Part shown: one piece after another, positions 17,273 through 25,831 of the stretch
Numbering within the stretch: the stretch's first letter is position 1
Layout of the letters: each line of letters opens with the position of its first letter
Origin: Balneolales bacterium
GTDB lineage: Bacteria > Bacteroidota > Rhodothermia > Balneolales > Cyclonatronaceae
Direction of reading: 5' to 3'
Length of the DNA: 60,658 bases
Assembly: GCA_020832405.1 (NCBI GenBank)
Contig: JAFIET010000015.1
Coordinates: forward strand, 1 to 60,658
The notes under the pieces: model-generated
What the model saw: the letters and a program-made list of their open reading frames with translations, nothing else
Database searches by the model: none
What the model was told of the DNA's origin: nothing
Position numbers and translations under genes: made by a program

Positions 17273-18323
17273 GAATAATGTTCCGTTTTAGTAATTGATC
17301 CGGAGTTTTTTTCTGTGAGAACGGAATGCCGCCTTCAGAATCGGCGTAGCCAACACCGATGCACATCAGCACGCGCTCATCATCGGCAACACCGATCAGG
17401 TTTTCCATTTTTTGCTCCAGGTATTCGATATCGGGCCAGTTGATGGTAACCGAGCTGAGCCCCAGGGTTTCGAGGGCCAGAACGAAACTCATGGAAAAAA
17501 GGCCGCCATCGAGGTAAATCACGTGCCGGTCGCGTTCGCTGAGGTAAGCACTAAGCTTGCCGACCAGCAGAATCATTACGGGGATATTTTCATAAAACGG
17601 GCGGATACCCATAGGGATGGAGCCGACCATGTTTTTCATCTGTTCATCGGTGAAAATGCGGAATTCGAACGGCTGCCGGTTACAGGCCGAAGGCGAATAT
17701 GTTGCCGCCCGTACCGCTTTTTCGATCAGCTCGTAGGGAACTTCTTTTTGCTCAAAATATCGAACGGAACGGCGCTGCTGCGTAAGTTTGAGGAATTGCT
17801 CATACGTCACACCGCTCTTAACGCCCTGTGCCCGCTTATAAGGCACATAGTCAACTTTTTTAGGGTCGAAGTCGATTTTGTGCTGAATAGACAGAAACTG
17901 CTCATAGGCCGGTTTAATTTCTGCATGTTCTGTATCAACCGCATCAAAATAAGCCTGCAGCACATTGGAAGCCCACTTAAGCAGCTCGGTATCGATATCC
18001 CCGCCGGCTGTTACATGATTTGAAAGCACTTCGTAATTTTTCACCGTATCCCCGATGTAATCCCTTGCGAAAACGTTTCGGCGGTTTTTCATAATGAGAC
18101 CTTTCTCGATGCGGTGAACCTGACGGCGCAGGTGAAAGGCATTCGGCTTCTTTTCCTTCAGGGCCTGCAGGTGCATGTATTTACCCTTCAGCACTTTTTG
18201 GTGCTCACGGGAAAAATCACTTGAAAACAGGAAATAATAAAGATCGGCAAGCTTGGGGTGTTTGTGTACAATCGGCAGAAGCCAGTTGTTCTGTACATGA
18301 ATTTTGATATCGTATAGTGCCAT
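17250..18323 (-). CDS. Nitroreductase family protein with extra N-terminal domain
   Basis: A 357-residue protein. The C-terminal part from about residue 180 is a nitroreductase fold: QQRRSVRYF at the FMN-phosphate site, AATYSPSACNRQPFEF, and LGLSSVTINWPD near the flavin. Residues 1-175 are a largely helical extension with FHLRRQVHRIEKGLIMKNRR that I do not recognise by name. Nitroreductases use FMN and NAD(P)H, but several members of this fold do other redox chemistry. The gene is embedded in the exopolysaccharide operon and overlaps the flippase gene, which suggests a role in modifying or regulating the polymer, not in xenobiotic reduction. Confidence 0.85.
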   Translation of the reverse strand: MALYDIKIHVQNNWLLPIVHKHPKLADLYYFLFSSDFSREHQKVLKGKYMHLQALKEKKPNAFHLRRQVHRIEKGLIMKNRRNVFARDYIGDTVKNYEVLSNHVTAGGDIDTELLKWASNVLQAYFDAVDTEHAEIKPAYEQFLSIQHKIDFDPKKVDYVPYKRAQGVKSGVTYEQFLKLTQQRRSVRYFEQKEVPYELIEKAVRAATYSPSACNRQPFEFRIFTDEQMKNMVGSIPMGIRPFYENIPVMILLVGKLSAYLSERDRHVIYLDGGLFSMSFVLALETLGLSSVTINWPDIEYLEQKMENLIGVADDERVLMCIGVGYADSEGGIPFSQKKTPDQLLKRNIIRDASAGA

Positions 18324-18359
18324 AGAACTGTATCTCTAAGAAATAATAAGGATAGAAAT

Positions 18360-19334
18360 CTAAAATTTGCGGATGCGCTCACCCGATACGTTGGTCACCG
18401 CGGCGTTGCCCGAAGCATCGGTTACCAGCTGCGGATTTTCTTTAACATGCCGGCGGCCCAGGTGCCAGAATACGCCCTGCCAGTAGGCTTTAAGCAGGCG
18501 GAACTCGCGCTGCATCAACAGTACAAGGGTATTCTTAGGGAAAGCAGCAATCATAAAAAACAGCAGGCTCGACAGAAACTCAAGCCCTTTGGTGTTCCGG
18601 CGCATATAGAGCAGGCGGCCGCGCACCATATAGAAAGATTTGATGACCGAATTTTTGCCGACGGTAAGCGACTCTTTGTGGTAAATTTTGGAAGTACCTA
18701 CATATTTTGCCTTGTAGCCGTGCCGTTTGGTCATTTCGCACCAGTCATGCTCTTCATAGTACAAAAAGAAGATATCGGGCATGAGGCCTACTTTTTCGGC
18801 TACTTCCCGCGATACCATCATGGCGGCACCGTGCACGAGCTCGGTATCGCGCACCACATCGTGCTGTCCGTTGTCTTCCTCGCCGTGACCGCTGTGCCCT
18901 TCCCGCATGGTAAACTTATTAATGCCCGGCGTGCCTGCAAACTGAATGATGCGGCGGCGGCCCTCCTCATCAAAGATAATTTTCGGGGAGGCCATACCAA
19001 GCTTCGGATCTTTTTGAAACTCAGCCACGAGCGGACCAATAAACCCGGGGTGAACTTCGGTATCGTTGTTCAGGAAGATGAAGTATTCGCCCTTTGCGGC
19101 CGCAACGCCGAGATTGTTGGCGCCGGCAAATCCCAGGTTTTCGGAGCTGCGGATGAGTTTCACCTCCGGAAAGCGGCTCTCAATTTCAGCCGGATCCTGC
19201 TTCGAGGCATTGTCAACCACGATGATTTCGACATTGGGCCAGCTCACCTGCTTCACCGATTCAATCATCTGAAGGGTATAAGCCAGCCCGTTGAAATTCA
19301 CGGAAATGATGGATACAAGTGGGTAATCGCTCAT
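18360..19334 (-). CDS. GT2 family glycosyltransferase (rhamnosyltransferase-like)
   Basis: A 324-residue GT-A enzyme. It opens with VSIISVNFNGLAYTLQMIES, then has IIVVDNAS, NLGFAGANNLGVA and FLNNDTEVHPG, where NND stands at the DxD metal site. A second acidic segment reads FFLYYEEHDWCEMTKRHGY. This layout is typical of WcaA/rhamnosyltransferase-like GT2 proteins that build the repeat unit on the cytoplasmic face. Short hydrophobic stretches near the C-terminus could attach it to the membrane. It sits between the polymerase and the nitroreductase with short gaps, in the same transcript. Confidence 0.9.
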   Translation of the reverse strand: MSDYPLVSIISVNFNGLAYTLQMIESVKQVSWPNVEIIVVDNASKQDPAEIESRFPEVKLIRSSENLGFAGANNLGVAAAKGEYFIFLNNDTEVHPGFIGPLVAEFQKDPKLGMASPKIIFDEEGRRRIIQFAGTPGINKFTMREGHSGHGEEDNGQHDVVRDTELVHGAAMMVSREVAEKVGLMPDIFFLYYEEHDWCEMTKRHGYKAKYVGTSKIYHKESLTVGKNSVIKSFYMVRGRLLYMRRNTKGLEFLSSLLFFMIAAFPKNTLVLLMQREFRLLKAYWQGVFWHLGRRHVKENPQLVTDASGNAAVTNVSGERIRKF

Positions 19335-19373
19335 TATTTTATTTAATAACTAAGCCTGTTAGAGGCTCGCCGT

Positions 19374-20981
19374 TCAGGGTCTGTTGGGGTTTTTCAAATT
19401 GAGGAATTCAAACAAAGACGGCCGCTCGATCAGATGGGGTTCTTCTTCTACCTCTTCTCCGAGATCACGCCTGCGCTGCCGGTCTAATGCAAGCTTATTA
19501 TCAATTTTCAGGATATTGGTAACTCCCGCGGCACAAAGAAAGAAGATAGCATTAATGGGCGGCGAACCAATGGTTTCCTGCGGATAATTGGTAAGCATTA
19601 AGCCGTATAAAACAGCAATCAGCATCAATTGCATGATTTTAAGATCGGGATCTCTGATCTTAAAGTAATTTTTGATGCCCTCATAACCAATCAAAAATAA
19701 AAGGGAATTAAAAATGAGCAGGCCAACCCACCCGGCTTCAACAGCCGTACGAACATAACCACTATCGGGCGGAAACTGTGAAAGGGGGGAGTTTGGGGAG
19801 AACCGCTGCCCCCACACACCGGTACTGCCCAAACCACCACCAATCGGGTGTGAACGGATAAATGGTTTGATGAATGCCTGATTCATTTGCCTCACTTCAA
19901 AAGACGAATCATCACCTGGTTTAAAGGCACTCTGGAACTGCCTGATTCGGTCATTACTGAAAGGTATGTTGATGAAGCTCATAAAAAGAAACCCACCTAC
20001 AGCCGAAGCAACCAAAATTCTCTTATCTCCTTTAAAAATCACAAAGGTTACAATCGCAATAATCGGTACCACATAGGCAGCTCTGGTTCCTGATACAATC
20101 ATGCCGTAAAGCATGATAAATGCAGCAAAGACAAAAGCAATCTTAAGCCCGAGGCGTTTCACAGTTCCTGCCATATAAATAGTTGCAACCGCGCTCAGCG
20201 ACATCAGCACCCCAAACACCATCGGCCCGGAAAAATACGACCAGACCCTCACATTCCCGAACTGATAATACCTTCTGAAACGAACCGGATCTGCTGTAAG
20301 CCAGGCCCATTCAAAAGCCATGAGGCCGAAAATATCCTGATAAATACCATAGAGCGCACCAACAAATGCAAGCCCAAGCCACAAATAGATGAGTAATTTG
20401 AGGAACGCAATCGAATCGATTGTGTAGAGCAATATGTAGTACAGAATCATTATCGCCGCGATACTGCGGATCGTGTACACCCAGGCAAGCCGGGACTGCG
20501 CCCAGGGGTTGGCTACGAGCGCAAGGTTGTACAGAATCCAGATCAATACCAAAATACCGATCGGGTGCCATGCAAAAGACCAGTCGCGTTCGGTTGCCTG
20601 TTTTACAATAAGCCCGTAAAGCAGGCCTACAGTAATTGCATCAAATGAAATACCGAAAGGAACTCCCGGAATGAGGCGGGTAACACCAAGCACTGTAAAG
20701 AGAAGCACATACAGGAGTATAACCCCGAATTTCAGATTAAAAATAACCCCAAGCCCTACAGGAATACCGATAGCTGCTCCGGCTATTAAAACCATAGGCA
20801 CCACACCCAGCTTACCGGCAACAACACCCATAAACACAGCTGCCAGAGAAAAGAAAATCAGACCCGCCGTATTTTGAAGCTTTTCGCGAATAATAACTTT
20901 ATAAAGCCACCATTTGAGAAAGGCAGGCTTGTCTTTATGTTCCGGGGCTTCTTTTCTGGTATCCAGAATAAAATCAGGCAT
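19374..20981 (-). CDS. O-antigen ligase/polymerase family protein (Wzy-like)
   Basis: The frame opens at 20993 with MVSIMPDFILD; the second ATG at 20981 gives MPDFILD and is slightly preferred, though the longer form cannot be excluded. A polytopic protein of about 535 residues with some 10-12 membrane helices. It has the large periplasmic loop of the Wzy_C/O-antigen ligase domain between helices, containing FIRSHPIGGGLGSTGVWG and PDSGYVRTAVEAGWVGLL. In this context it most likely polymerises flipped repeat units. A soluble, basic and acidic C-terminal tail of about 40 residues follows the last helix. Confidence 0.87.
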   Translation of the reverse strand: MPDFILDTRKEAPEHKDKPAFLKWWLYKVIIREKLQNTAGLIFFSLAAVFMGVVAGKLGVVPMVLIAGAAIGIPVGLGVIFNLKFGVILLYVLLFTVLGVTRLIPGVPFGISFDAITVGLLYGLIVKQATERDWSFAWHPIGILVLIWILYNLALVANPWAQSRLAWVYTIRSIAAIMILYYILLYTIDSIAFLKLLIYLWLGLAFVGALYGIYQDIFGLMAFEWAWLTADPVRFRRYYQFGNVRVWSYFSGPMVFGVLMSLSAVATIYMAGTVKRLGLKIAFVFAAFIMLYGMIVSGTRAAYVVPIIAIVTFVIFKGDKRILVASAVGGFLFMSFINIPFSNDRIRQFQSAFKPGDDSSFEVRQMNQAFIKPFIRSHPIGGGLGSTGVWGQRFSPNSPLSQFPPDSGYVRTAVEAGWVGLLIFNSLLFLIGYEGIKNYFKIRDPDLKIMQLMLIAVLYGLMLTNYPQETIGSPPINAIFFLCAAGVTNILKIDNKLALDRQRRRDLGEEVEEEPHLIERPSLFEFLNLKNPNRP

Positions 20982-21123
20982 GATGCTTACCAACCCGGTT
21001 TAGGGTGAAAACCAAGCGGCACAGCACCAAATCTCCAAAACACAGATCTTCCGGAGGCAGGCAGCATAACAACTGATGCCTGACCGGATTAAGACTAAAT
21101 ATTTCGGATGCCTTACGCATCAA

Positions 21124-21285
21124 TCAAAAAACAACTTTAAAGAAGAATCCTAACGAAAGGGCCGCCGACAGCCCTATTGCTGCAAGCATTCGCAGCCTGT
21201 CAATAGCGTCTATTTCCGGCACATTGGTTTTGCTGCCGTCAGTATCTTCTCGTTCGCTTTCTTGTTTAAAGGGTCTGATAATCAT
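21124..21285 (-). CDS. Small membrane protein in the exopolysaccharide operon (53 aa)
   Basis: A 53-residue reading frame that fills most of the gap between the GT2 gene and the polymerase gene. The ATG at 21285 is preceded by AGAGGTAG at a spacing of about 7 bases, a better ribosome-binding site than most neighbours have. The product opens MIIRPFKQESERED, is hydrophilic to about residue 32, then has one hydrophobic helix (LAAIGLSAALSLGFFF) running to the C-terminus. It starts 15 bases after the GT2 stop. The position, ribosome site and tail-anchored layout make it a likely real protein. No family is recognised; a small partner of the polymerase or synthase is one possibility. Confidence 0.6.
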   Translation of the reverse strand: MIIRPFKQESEREDTDGSKTNVPEIDAIDRLRMLAAIGLSAALSLGFFFKVVF

Positions 21286-21300
21286 GATAAACTACCTCTG

Positions 21301-22575
21301 TCAGCTTTTTACTCTTTTGAATACACCAATATCAGCCATTACTTCCTCAATAGTAAGTCTTTTTTCATGCGTTGTTTCCATAAATGAGGTATTGGCTTTC
21401 TTAATATTCAGCATAGCCAGCAACTGTCGGGAAATGAAAAGCGGTACTGAAAACAGGGCTTTCCAGATTCGGCGGTCAGCCTGTGCCATGTACAGCGACA
21501 GCATAAAGGTGAGGCCGAATACGATTACGGAAGCGCTCATGTAGGGTGCAAAGGCAGGAGTGAGGAACCAGCTCAGTAACGCAAGAAAAGCACCGGCCAG
21601 CAGCAGCAGAAATAGCGGGGGAGTTGAAATCATTAGGCCGAAGAGCAGGGCGTTAGATGAAAGTTTCTTCACCCCGAATACCGCAAGGGCAAGAGCTTCC
21701 TTAAAGTATCCGAACCAGGAATTAATCCAGCGGGTGCGCTGTCGCTGCACCTGAGCAGCCGAGACAACTTTCTCATCATAAAGAATTGCGTTGGGCGCAT
21801 AGGCAATGATAAAATTCATCATAACCAGGTGATTCTGAAGAATTTTATCCTCAGCTACAATTACCTCGCCTTCAGCAAAGCTTTGCTGGGTTTCATCGAG
21901 CAGGCGGCTGTACAGGCTGGTTTCGATGGCCATGCCTGAGCCTGCAATGGTAGCCGAACTACCCAGCCTGAAAGGCGCAAGCCGCTGGGTGATGTGGTAA
22001 TAGTGTTCACCGGCTGCATCGATACAGGCCATGTTAGTGTTCAGGTTTTTGGCGGTCCGACGGGTCTGAACGGCCTTATAGCCTTTAAGAAGCGCTGCAT
22101 TAAGTTCCGCCAGATATTCAGGATGTGCAAGATTATCAGGATCAAAAACAAGCGTGTACGGCAGCTTATCGGCATCAATTTGCGACATAGCCATCCGAAG
22201 TGAACTCACTTTAGAATCGAGGGGCTTCTCCGGATAAATGATGCTTAGTTTATCATTGAAGGTGTCATTTTCTTCGGCTTCACAACGATCGGCTACCAGA
22301 AAAATACGATAATTACTGTAGCTCTGCTTTAGCAGGGAATCAACCAGCAAAAAAGCGAATTCTTTTTCCTTATAAGCCGTGATTACGCAGGCAATGCCTG
22401 TTTCACCTGAACTGCTGCCCGGTGTTTCAGAAGGAACAGCGCCTGAAGCAAGCGCGGCATCTTCACTGCTAACCGGCATGAGAGAAGAGGTTAAAACAAA
22501 TAAGAAAGGCAGCAGCAGATAAAAGCAGATACCAATCTGTACAGCCAGAAAAGCATATAGGATTAATTCGAGCAT
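21301..22575 (-). CDS. Membrane GT2 glycosyltransferase (processive-type, QxxRW)
   Basis: A 424-residue protein: an N-terminal membrane helix, a GT-A domain with CVITAYKEKE, LVADRC, VFDPDNLAHPEYL (DPDN at the metal site) and VAEDKIL, then QRQRTRW, which contains the QxxRW motif of cellulose-synthase-like GT2 enzymes. Three or four membrane helices follow, with an amphipathic C-terminal segment. A low-complexity Ser/Gly/Ala stretch (about residues 37-58) separates the first helix from the catalytic domain. It could be a repeat-unit transferase at the membrane; a true synthase role is possible but the Wzx/Wzy genes around it favour the former. Confidence 0.85.
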   Translation of the reverse strand: MLELILYAFLAVQIGICFYLLLPFLFVLTSSLMPVSSEDAALASGAVPSETPGSSSGETGIACVITAYKEKEFAFLLVDSLLKQSYSNYRIFLVADRCEAEENDTFNDKLSIIYPEKPLDSKVSSLRMAMSQIDADKLPYTLVFDPDNLAHPEYLAELNAALLKGYKAVQTRRTAKNLNTNMACIDAAGEHYYHITQRLAPFRLGSSATIAGSGMAIETSLYSRLLDETQQSFAEGEVIVAEDKILQNHLVMMNFIIAYAPNAILYDEKVVSAAQVQRQRTRWINSWFGYFKEALALAVFGVKKLSSNALLFGLMISTPPLFLLLLAGAFLALLSWFLTPAFAPYMSASVIVFGLTFMLSLYMAQADRRIWKALFSVPLFISRQLLAMLNIKKANTSFMETTHEKRLTIEEVMADIGVFKRVKS

Positions 22576-22641
22576 GAGCGTTTCTGTCTTAAATTAAAAG
22601 GATGACCGCCTGAACCAGGTTTCCGGAGAGCCGGCTTAAAC

Positions 22642-24951
22642 TCAGTCAATTTTATCAGCGGGCTGATTTAACCGGAAAGCACCTTTGATGTTGCCACGAA
22701 TGATCTGTTTGAACACACGCCTCGGATAGCTGCGTTTTTTATTTAATTCGCCGTAAACATCTTCAATCTGATTAAGATCAACTGTATTGAGAATACAGCC
22801 TTCAAAAGAAATAGGCGCATCGTTGAGTTCAACCACAAGCTCGCGGTCGAGGCCGTTTACCACTTCACCGGCCGCGAAAGAAAGAATGATACTATCGGCA
22901 AAAGGCAGCAGCTCACGGGTATTGTTGTGTTTTACCAGCATGGTTGAATCAATTATAACACTGTCGAAACCATCAATTAGGCGTTCAAAGGCAACTTCGA
23001 GCTGTGCTTTTGGCGCTATTTCATTGATGGTCAGGTTTGAAATATCACAACCGAGTACGTATATATTTTCATGCGAAGTCGGGCTTATGGCTTGTTCAAG
23101 ATTTACCTCTCCCCTTAGATACCGCTCGAACATAGGCTCACTCTGGAAGGTTTGTGTAAGTTTATTGCTGAGCATATTGGCATCAACAATCAGAACTTTA
23201 CGGCTTGTCTGTGCCAGGGCGTAACTGAGCAGAATGGAAAGAAAGGTTTTGCCTGTTTTAGGCTGCGTGCTTGATATAATTAGCCGCCGGCCTTCAGCAT
23301 AAGGCAGAATATTGCTTCGAAGATGCCTTACCAGCGACAAGGTTGCCTTTATCGTAAGGTTTGAGCTTGATTGCGCAAACATGCCGGGTATATCAAGTTC
23401 GTCGTCTTCAAGTACCGGTATGATGCCGAAAACAGGTTTTTCAAGTGCATTAGCCAGCTGCCGTGCGGTTTTAATTGTGAGATCGAAGTACTCAATGATG
23501 AATACAGACACAAGGGCAAACCCAAAGCTTCCGGCACCTGCTACCAGAATTATGAGAATTTTTTTCGACGGTAGCGGATTGCGCGGAGGCATGGCACGCT
23601 CAATCTGCTCCACCTGAGCCCCGCTGTTCAGGGTTTGCTGCTGGGTGAGGCGGAACTGGTTGAGGCGGTCGAGCATAGAAAGATAGTCGCGCTCAGCGAG
23701 GTCAATTTCGCGCACATAAGTATCCTGAATGGCCTCGAGCCGGGCAAACTCCCGGGTGAGGTTAGCCAGCCGGGTGAGTTCAAGCTGGATATTTTCGAGG
23801 GCAACTCTGGCCTGCTCTTTATCCAGAGAAAGCAGCATGCGCTGTGTGATGAGCTGTTCCCTTGCTACTCTGGGGTCGGCAATTGCCTGGTTATTCAGGT
23901 TAGCAACCGAAACATACTGAAGGTCACGAAGTTCACTTACTTCCTGTTCAAGCTGTTCAGCAAGCCCTGTCTCACCACGAATTACAGCATTCACACGGCG
24001 GCGGTTAAGCTCCGACATCTGCCGGCGGGCTGCTGCTATCTGAGCGTTGAGGGCTGCCTGTCTTCCTTCCGTGAAATCACGGCCGGAATTATCACGCAAA
24101 ACTACGTCAAGACTATCGATTAGGCTTTGGGCACCCCGGAATGTTCGGGTTTCCATTTGCCGCAGGTATTCAAAGTCAGAAATCTGAACGGCAATAGCTT
24201 TGGTTTGCTCATACAGGTTAGTAATACTATTGGCAACTTTGAAATTCTGGAGCCGCCTTGAGCGCTCATCGAGCTGAATCTCACGAAGCCTTACCTGTTC
24301 AAGGTAGAAATCGATATTAACACCGAGCAACTGATTTTGTTTGTACCGGTAGTATTTGATGAACAAATCAGCCAGTTCATTTGCAATAAAAGCAGACAGG
24401 CGCGGATTTTCTGTTTCAACCAGTATTTGTATGTAATCACTTTGGCCAAGCCGCTGAATCCTGCTGCGGTCAGAGATGGTGCCCGGATCGTAACCTTTAG
24501 CCGAAAGCAGTTCAAAAACGGTTTGCCCATAGCCCTGCGTGAGATCGAGCGGCTCTGCGGTTTCAATATAGTAAGTGAGCGAATCTATCAGGGCGGCTCT
24601 TCTTTCCGGTGATATGGCGTTAAACTCGTCGGAATCCGGCCTGAAACCGCGCCCGGGGTTTCGCAGATCATGCCGCAGCAGTGAAAAAGAAACAAGGCTG
24701 ATAACCGGCCGAGAGTTTATAAGCTCCATGAAGTTTGCATAGCGAAACGCAATCTGATCCCGGTTGATGCGTGAATCTGTACCCGGCCCGCTCTGACTCT
24801 CGATAATGCCACTTGAGATTACCGCTCTTGCACGGTACTCCCCTTCCATATTGCGCACAAAAACATACGTGATCAGCACTGTTACAATTGGTAACAATAT
24901 GAGCAGCGGCAAATACCGGTAAAGCGTTCTTAAAAATTGAATTACATCCAT
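22642..24951 (-). CDS. Wzc-like polysaccharide co-polymerase with variant tyrosine-kinase domain
   Basis: A 769-residue protein. It has an N-terminal Wzz-type membrane helix (about residues 12-32), a long periplasmic coiled-coil region rich in Arg/Glu/Gln, PPRNPLPSKK before a second helix (about 472-495), and a cytoplasmic CpsD/BY-kinase-like ATPase domain. In that domain the Walker A segment reads TQPKTGKTF in place of PGEGKST-type, Walker A' reads IVDANM in place of DxDxR, and Walker B reads VIIDST. The C-terminal tail lacks the usual tyrosine cluster. It is probably the chain-length regulator of the exopolysaccharide system. Its start lies 3 bases past the stop of the TolC-like gene. Confidence 0.88.
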   Translation of the reverse strand: MDVIQFLRTLYRYLPLLILLPIVTVLITYVFVRNMEGEYRARAVISSGIIESQSGPGTDSRINRDQIAFRYANFMELINSRPVISLVSFSLLRHDLRNPGRGFRPDSDEFNAISPERRAALIDSLTYYIETAEPLDLTQGYGQTVFELLSAKGYDPGTISDRSRIQRLGQSDYIQILVETENPRLSAFIANELADLFIKYYRYKQNQLLGVNIDFYLEQVRLREIQLDERSRRLQNFKVANSITNLYEQTKAIAVQISDFEYLRQMETRTFRGAQSLIDSLDVVLRDNSGRDFTEGRQAALNAQIAAARRQMSELNRRRVNAVIRGETGLAEQLEQEVSELRDLQYVSVANLNNQAIADPRVAREQLITQRMLLSLDKEQARVALENIQLELTRLANLTREFARLEAIQDTYVREIDLAERDYLSMLDRLNQFRLTQQQTLNSGAQVEQIERAMPPRNPLPSKKILIILVAGAGSFGFALVSVFIIEYFDLTIKTARQLANALEKPVFGIIPVLEDDELDIPGMFAQSSSNLTIKATLSLVRHLRSNILPYAEGRRLIISSTQPKTGKTFLSILLSYALAQTSRKVLIVDANMLSNKLTQTFQSEPMFERYLRGEVNLEQAISPTSHENIYVLGCDISNLTINEIAPKAQLEVAFERLIDGFDSVIIDSTMLVKHNNTRELLPFADSIILSFAAGEVVNGLDRELVVELNDAPISFEGCILNTVDLNQIEDVYGELNKKRSYPRRVFKQIIRGNIKGAFRLNQPADKID

Positions 24952-24954
24952 TTT

Positions 24955-25800
24955 CTATTCCTCATCCTCTTCATCGTGTTGTTCTTCGCTGCCATCCGTC
25001 TCATTACCGGGCTGAGCACCATCCTGCCCGTTCGTATTGCTCTCAATCAGATCGTCACCAAACACTTCTTCAAAAACCGATGCTATAGGCACACCAATTA
25101 GTTCTTCAACAGCAAACCTTGCTTTAAAAAAGTCTGTTCTTGCTGTAATCAGCCTCTGCCGGTCAAGAATAAGATACTCTTCGCCTCGCTGAAGCTGCTC
25201 AATATTCAGATCTCCCATCTCAAACCTTTCCCGCACCTGATTTACAACTGCTTGTGAGTTTTCCACTGCTTCCAGAAACAGCTGGTATAATTCAGCACTT
25301 AGCAGAAAAAAAGAATAGCGCTGAATAATTTCATTATTCATACGCTTGCGTTGTACCTCCAGCTCATACCGGTACACATCACGCTCTGATATTGCCATTC
25401 TTATACGTCCCGGAGTTCTTGCGAGCCGGCCAAGATTTATATTAAAGGCAATACCTGCCCGGTTAAAAAGATCAGGGCCGCCCTGATCCTGAAGCTGTTC
25501 GGGATAAAAGTTATAGGTAAATGTGAAGGCATCGAGCCATTCGAGCCTGGCATTACGCACCCCATAACTTGAACGTACAACAAGAGCTTCGGCAACTCTG
25601 TTGGATTCATGATTTTCCCAAGCAAGCTGTTGCAAACGTGCCACAAGTCTGGGATCATCCCCCCGTTCAACTTCCGTGCGAACATTGAGCGCCTGCCCGT
25701 GTGTTTGCATCGGTTGCAGACATACAATAAGTGCACCCATCAGAAATAGCAAGGCAAAAGAACTTACCATTGCATTGCGGGCACTAACAGGGAAAATCAT
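24955..25800 (-). CDS. Half-length TolC-family outer membrane protein
   Basis: A 281-residue protein with a signal peptide ending near HGQA. The mature part carries one copy of the TolC-like pattern: a strand segment FTFTYNFYP and FNINLGRLARTPGRI, then long helices with RRERFEMGD-like spacing (VRERFEMGDLNIEQLQRGEEY) and RTDFFKARFAVEELIGVPI. Full TolC proteins have two such halves (about 430-490 residues). The last 30 residues are highly acidic (Asp/Glu/Gln/Gly). It is directly coupled to the Wzc-like gene, and the cluster has no Wza-type exporter, so a role in polymer export is a reasonable inference. It could also be a periplasmic partner and not a channel. Confidence 0.75.
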   Translation of the reverse strand: MIFPVSARNAMVSSFALLFLMGALIVCLQPMQTHGQALNVRTEVERGDDPRLVARLQQLAWENHESNRVAEALVVRSSYGVRNARLEWLDAFTFTYNFYPEQLQDQGGPDLFNRAGIAFNINLGRLARTPGRIRMAISERDVYRYELEVQRKRMNNEIIQRYSFFLLSAELYQLFLEAVENSQAVVNQVRERFEMGDLNIEQLQRGEEYLILDRQRLITARTDFFKARFAVEELIGVPIASVFEEVFGDDLIESNTNGQDGAQPGNETDGSEEQHDEEDEE

Positions 25801-25831
25801 TTTAATCTTAATTTTATATGTAGAAAATAGC

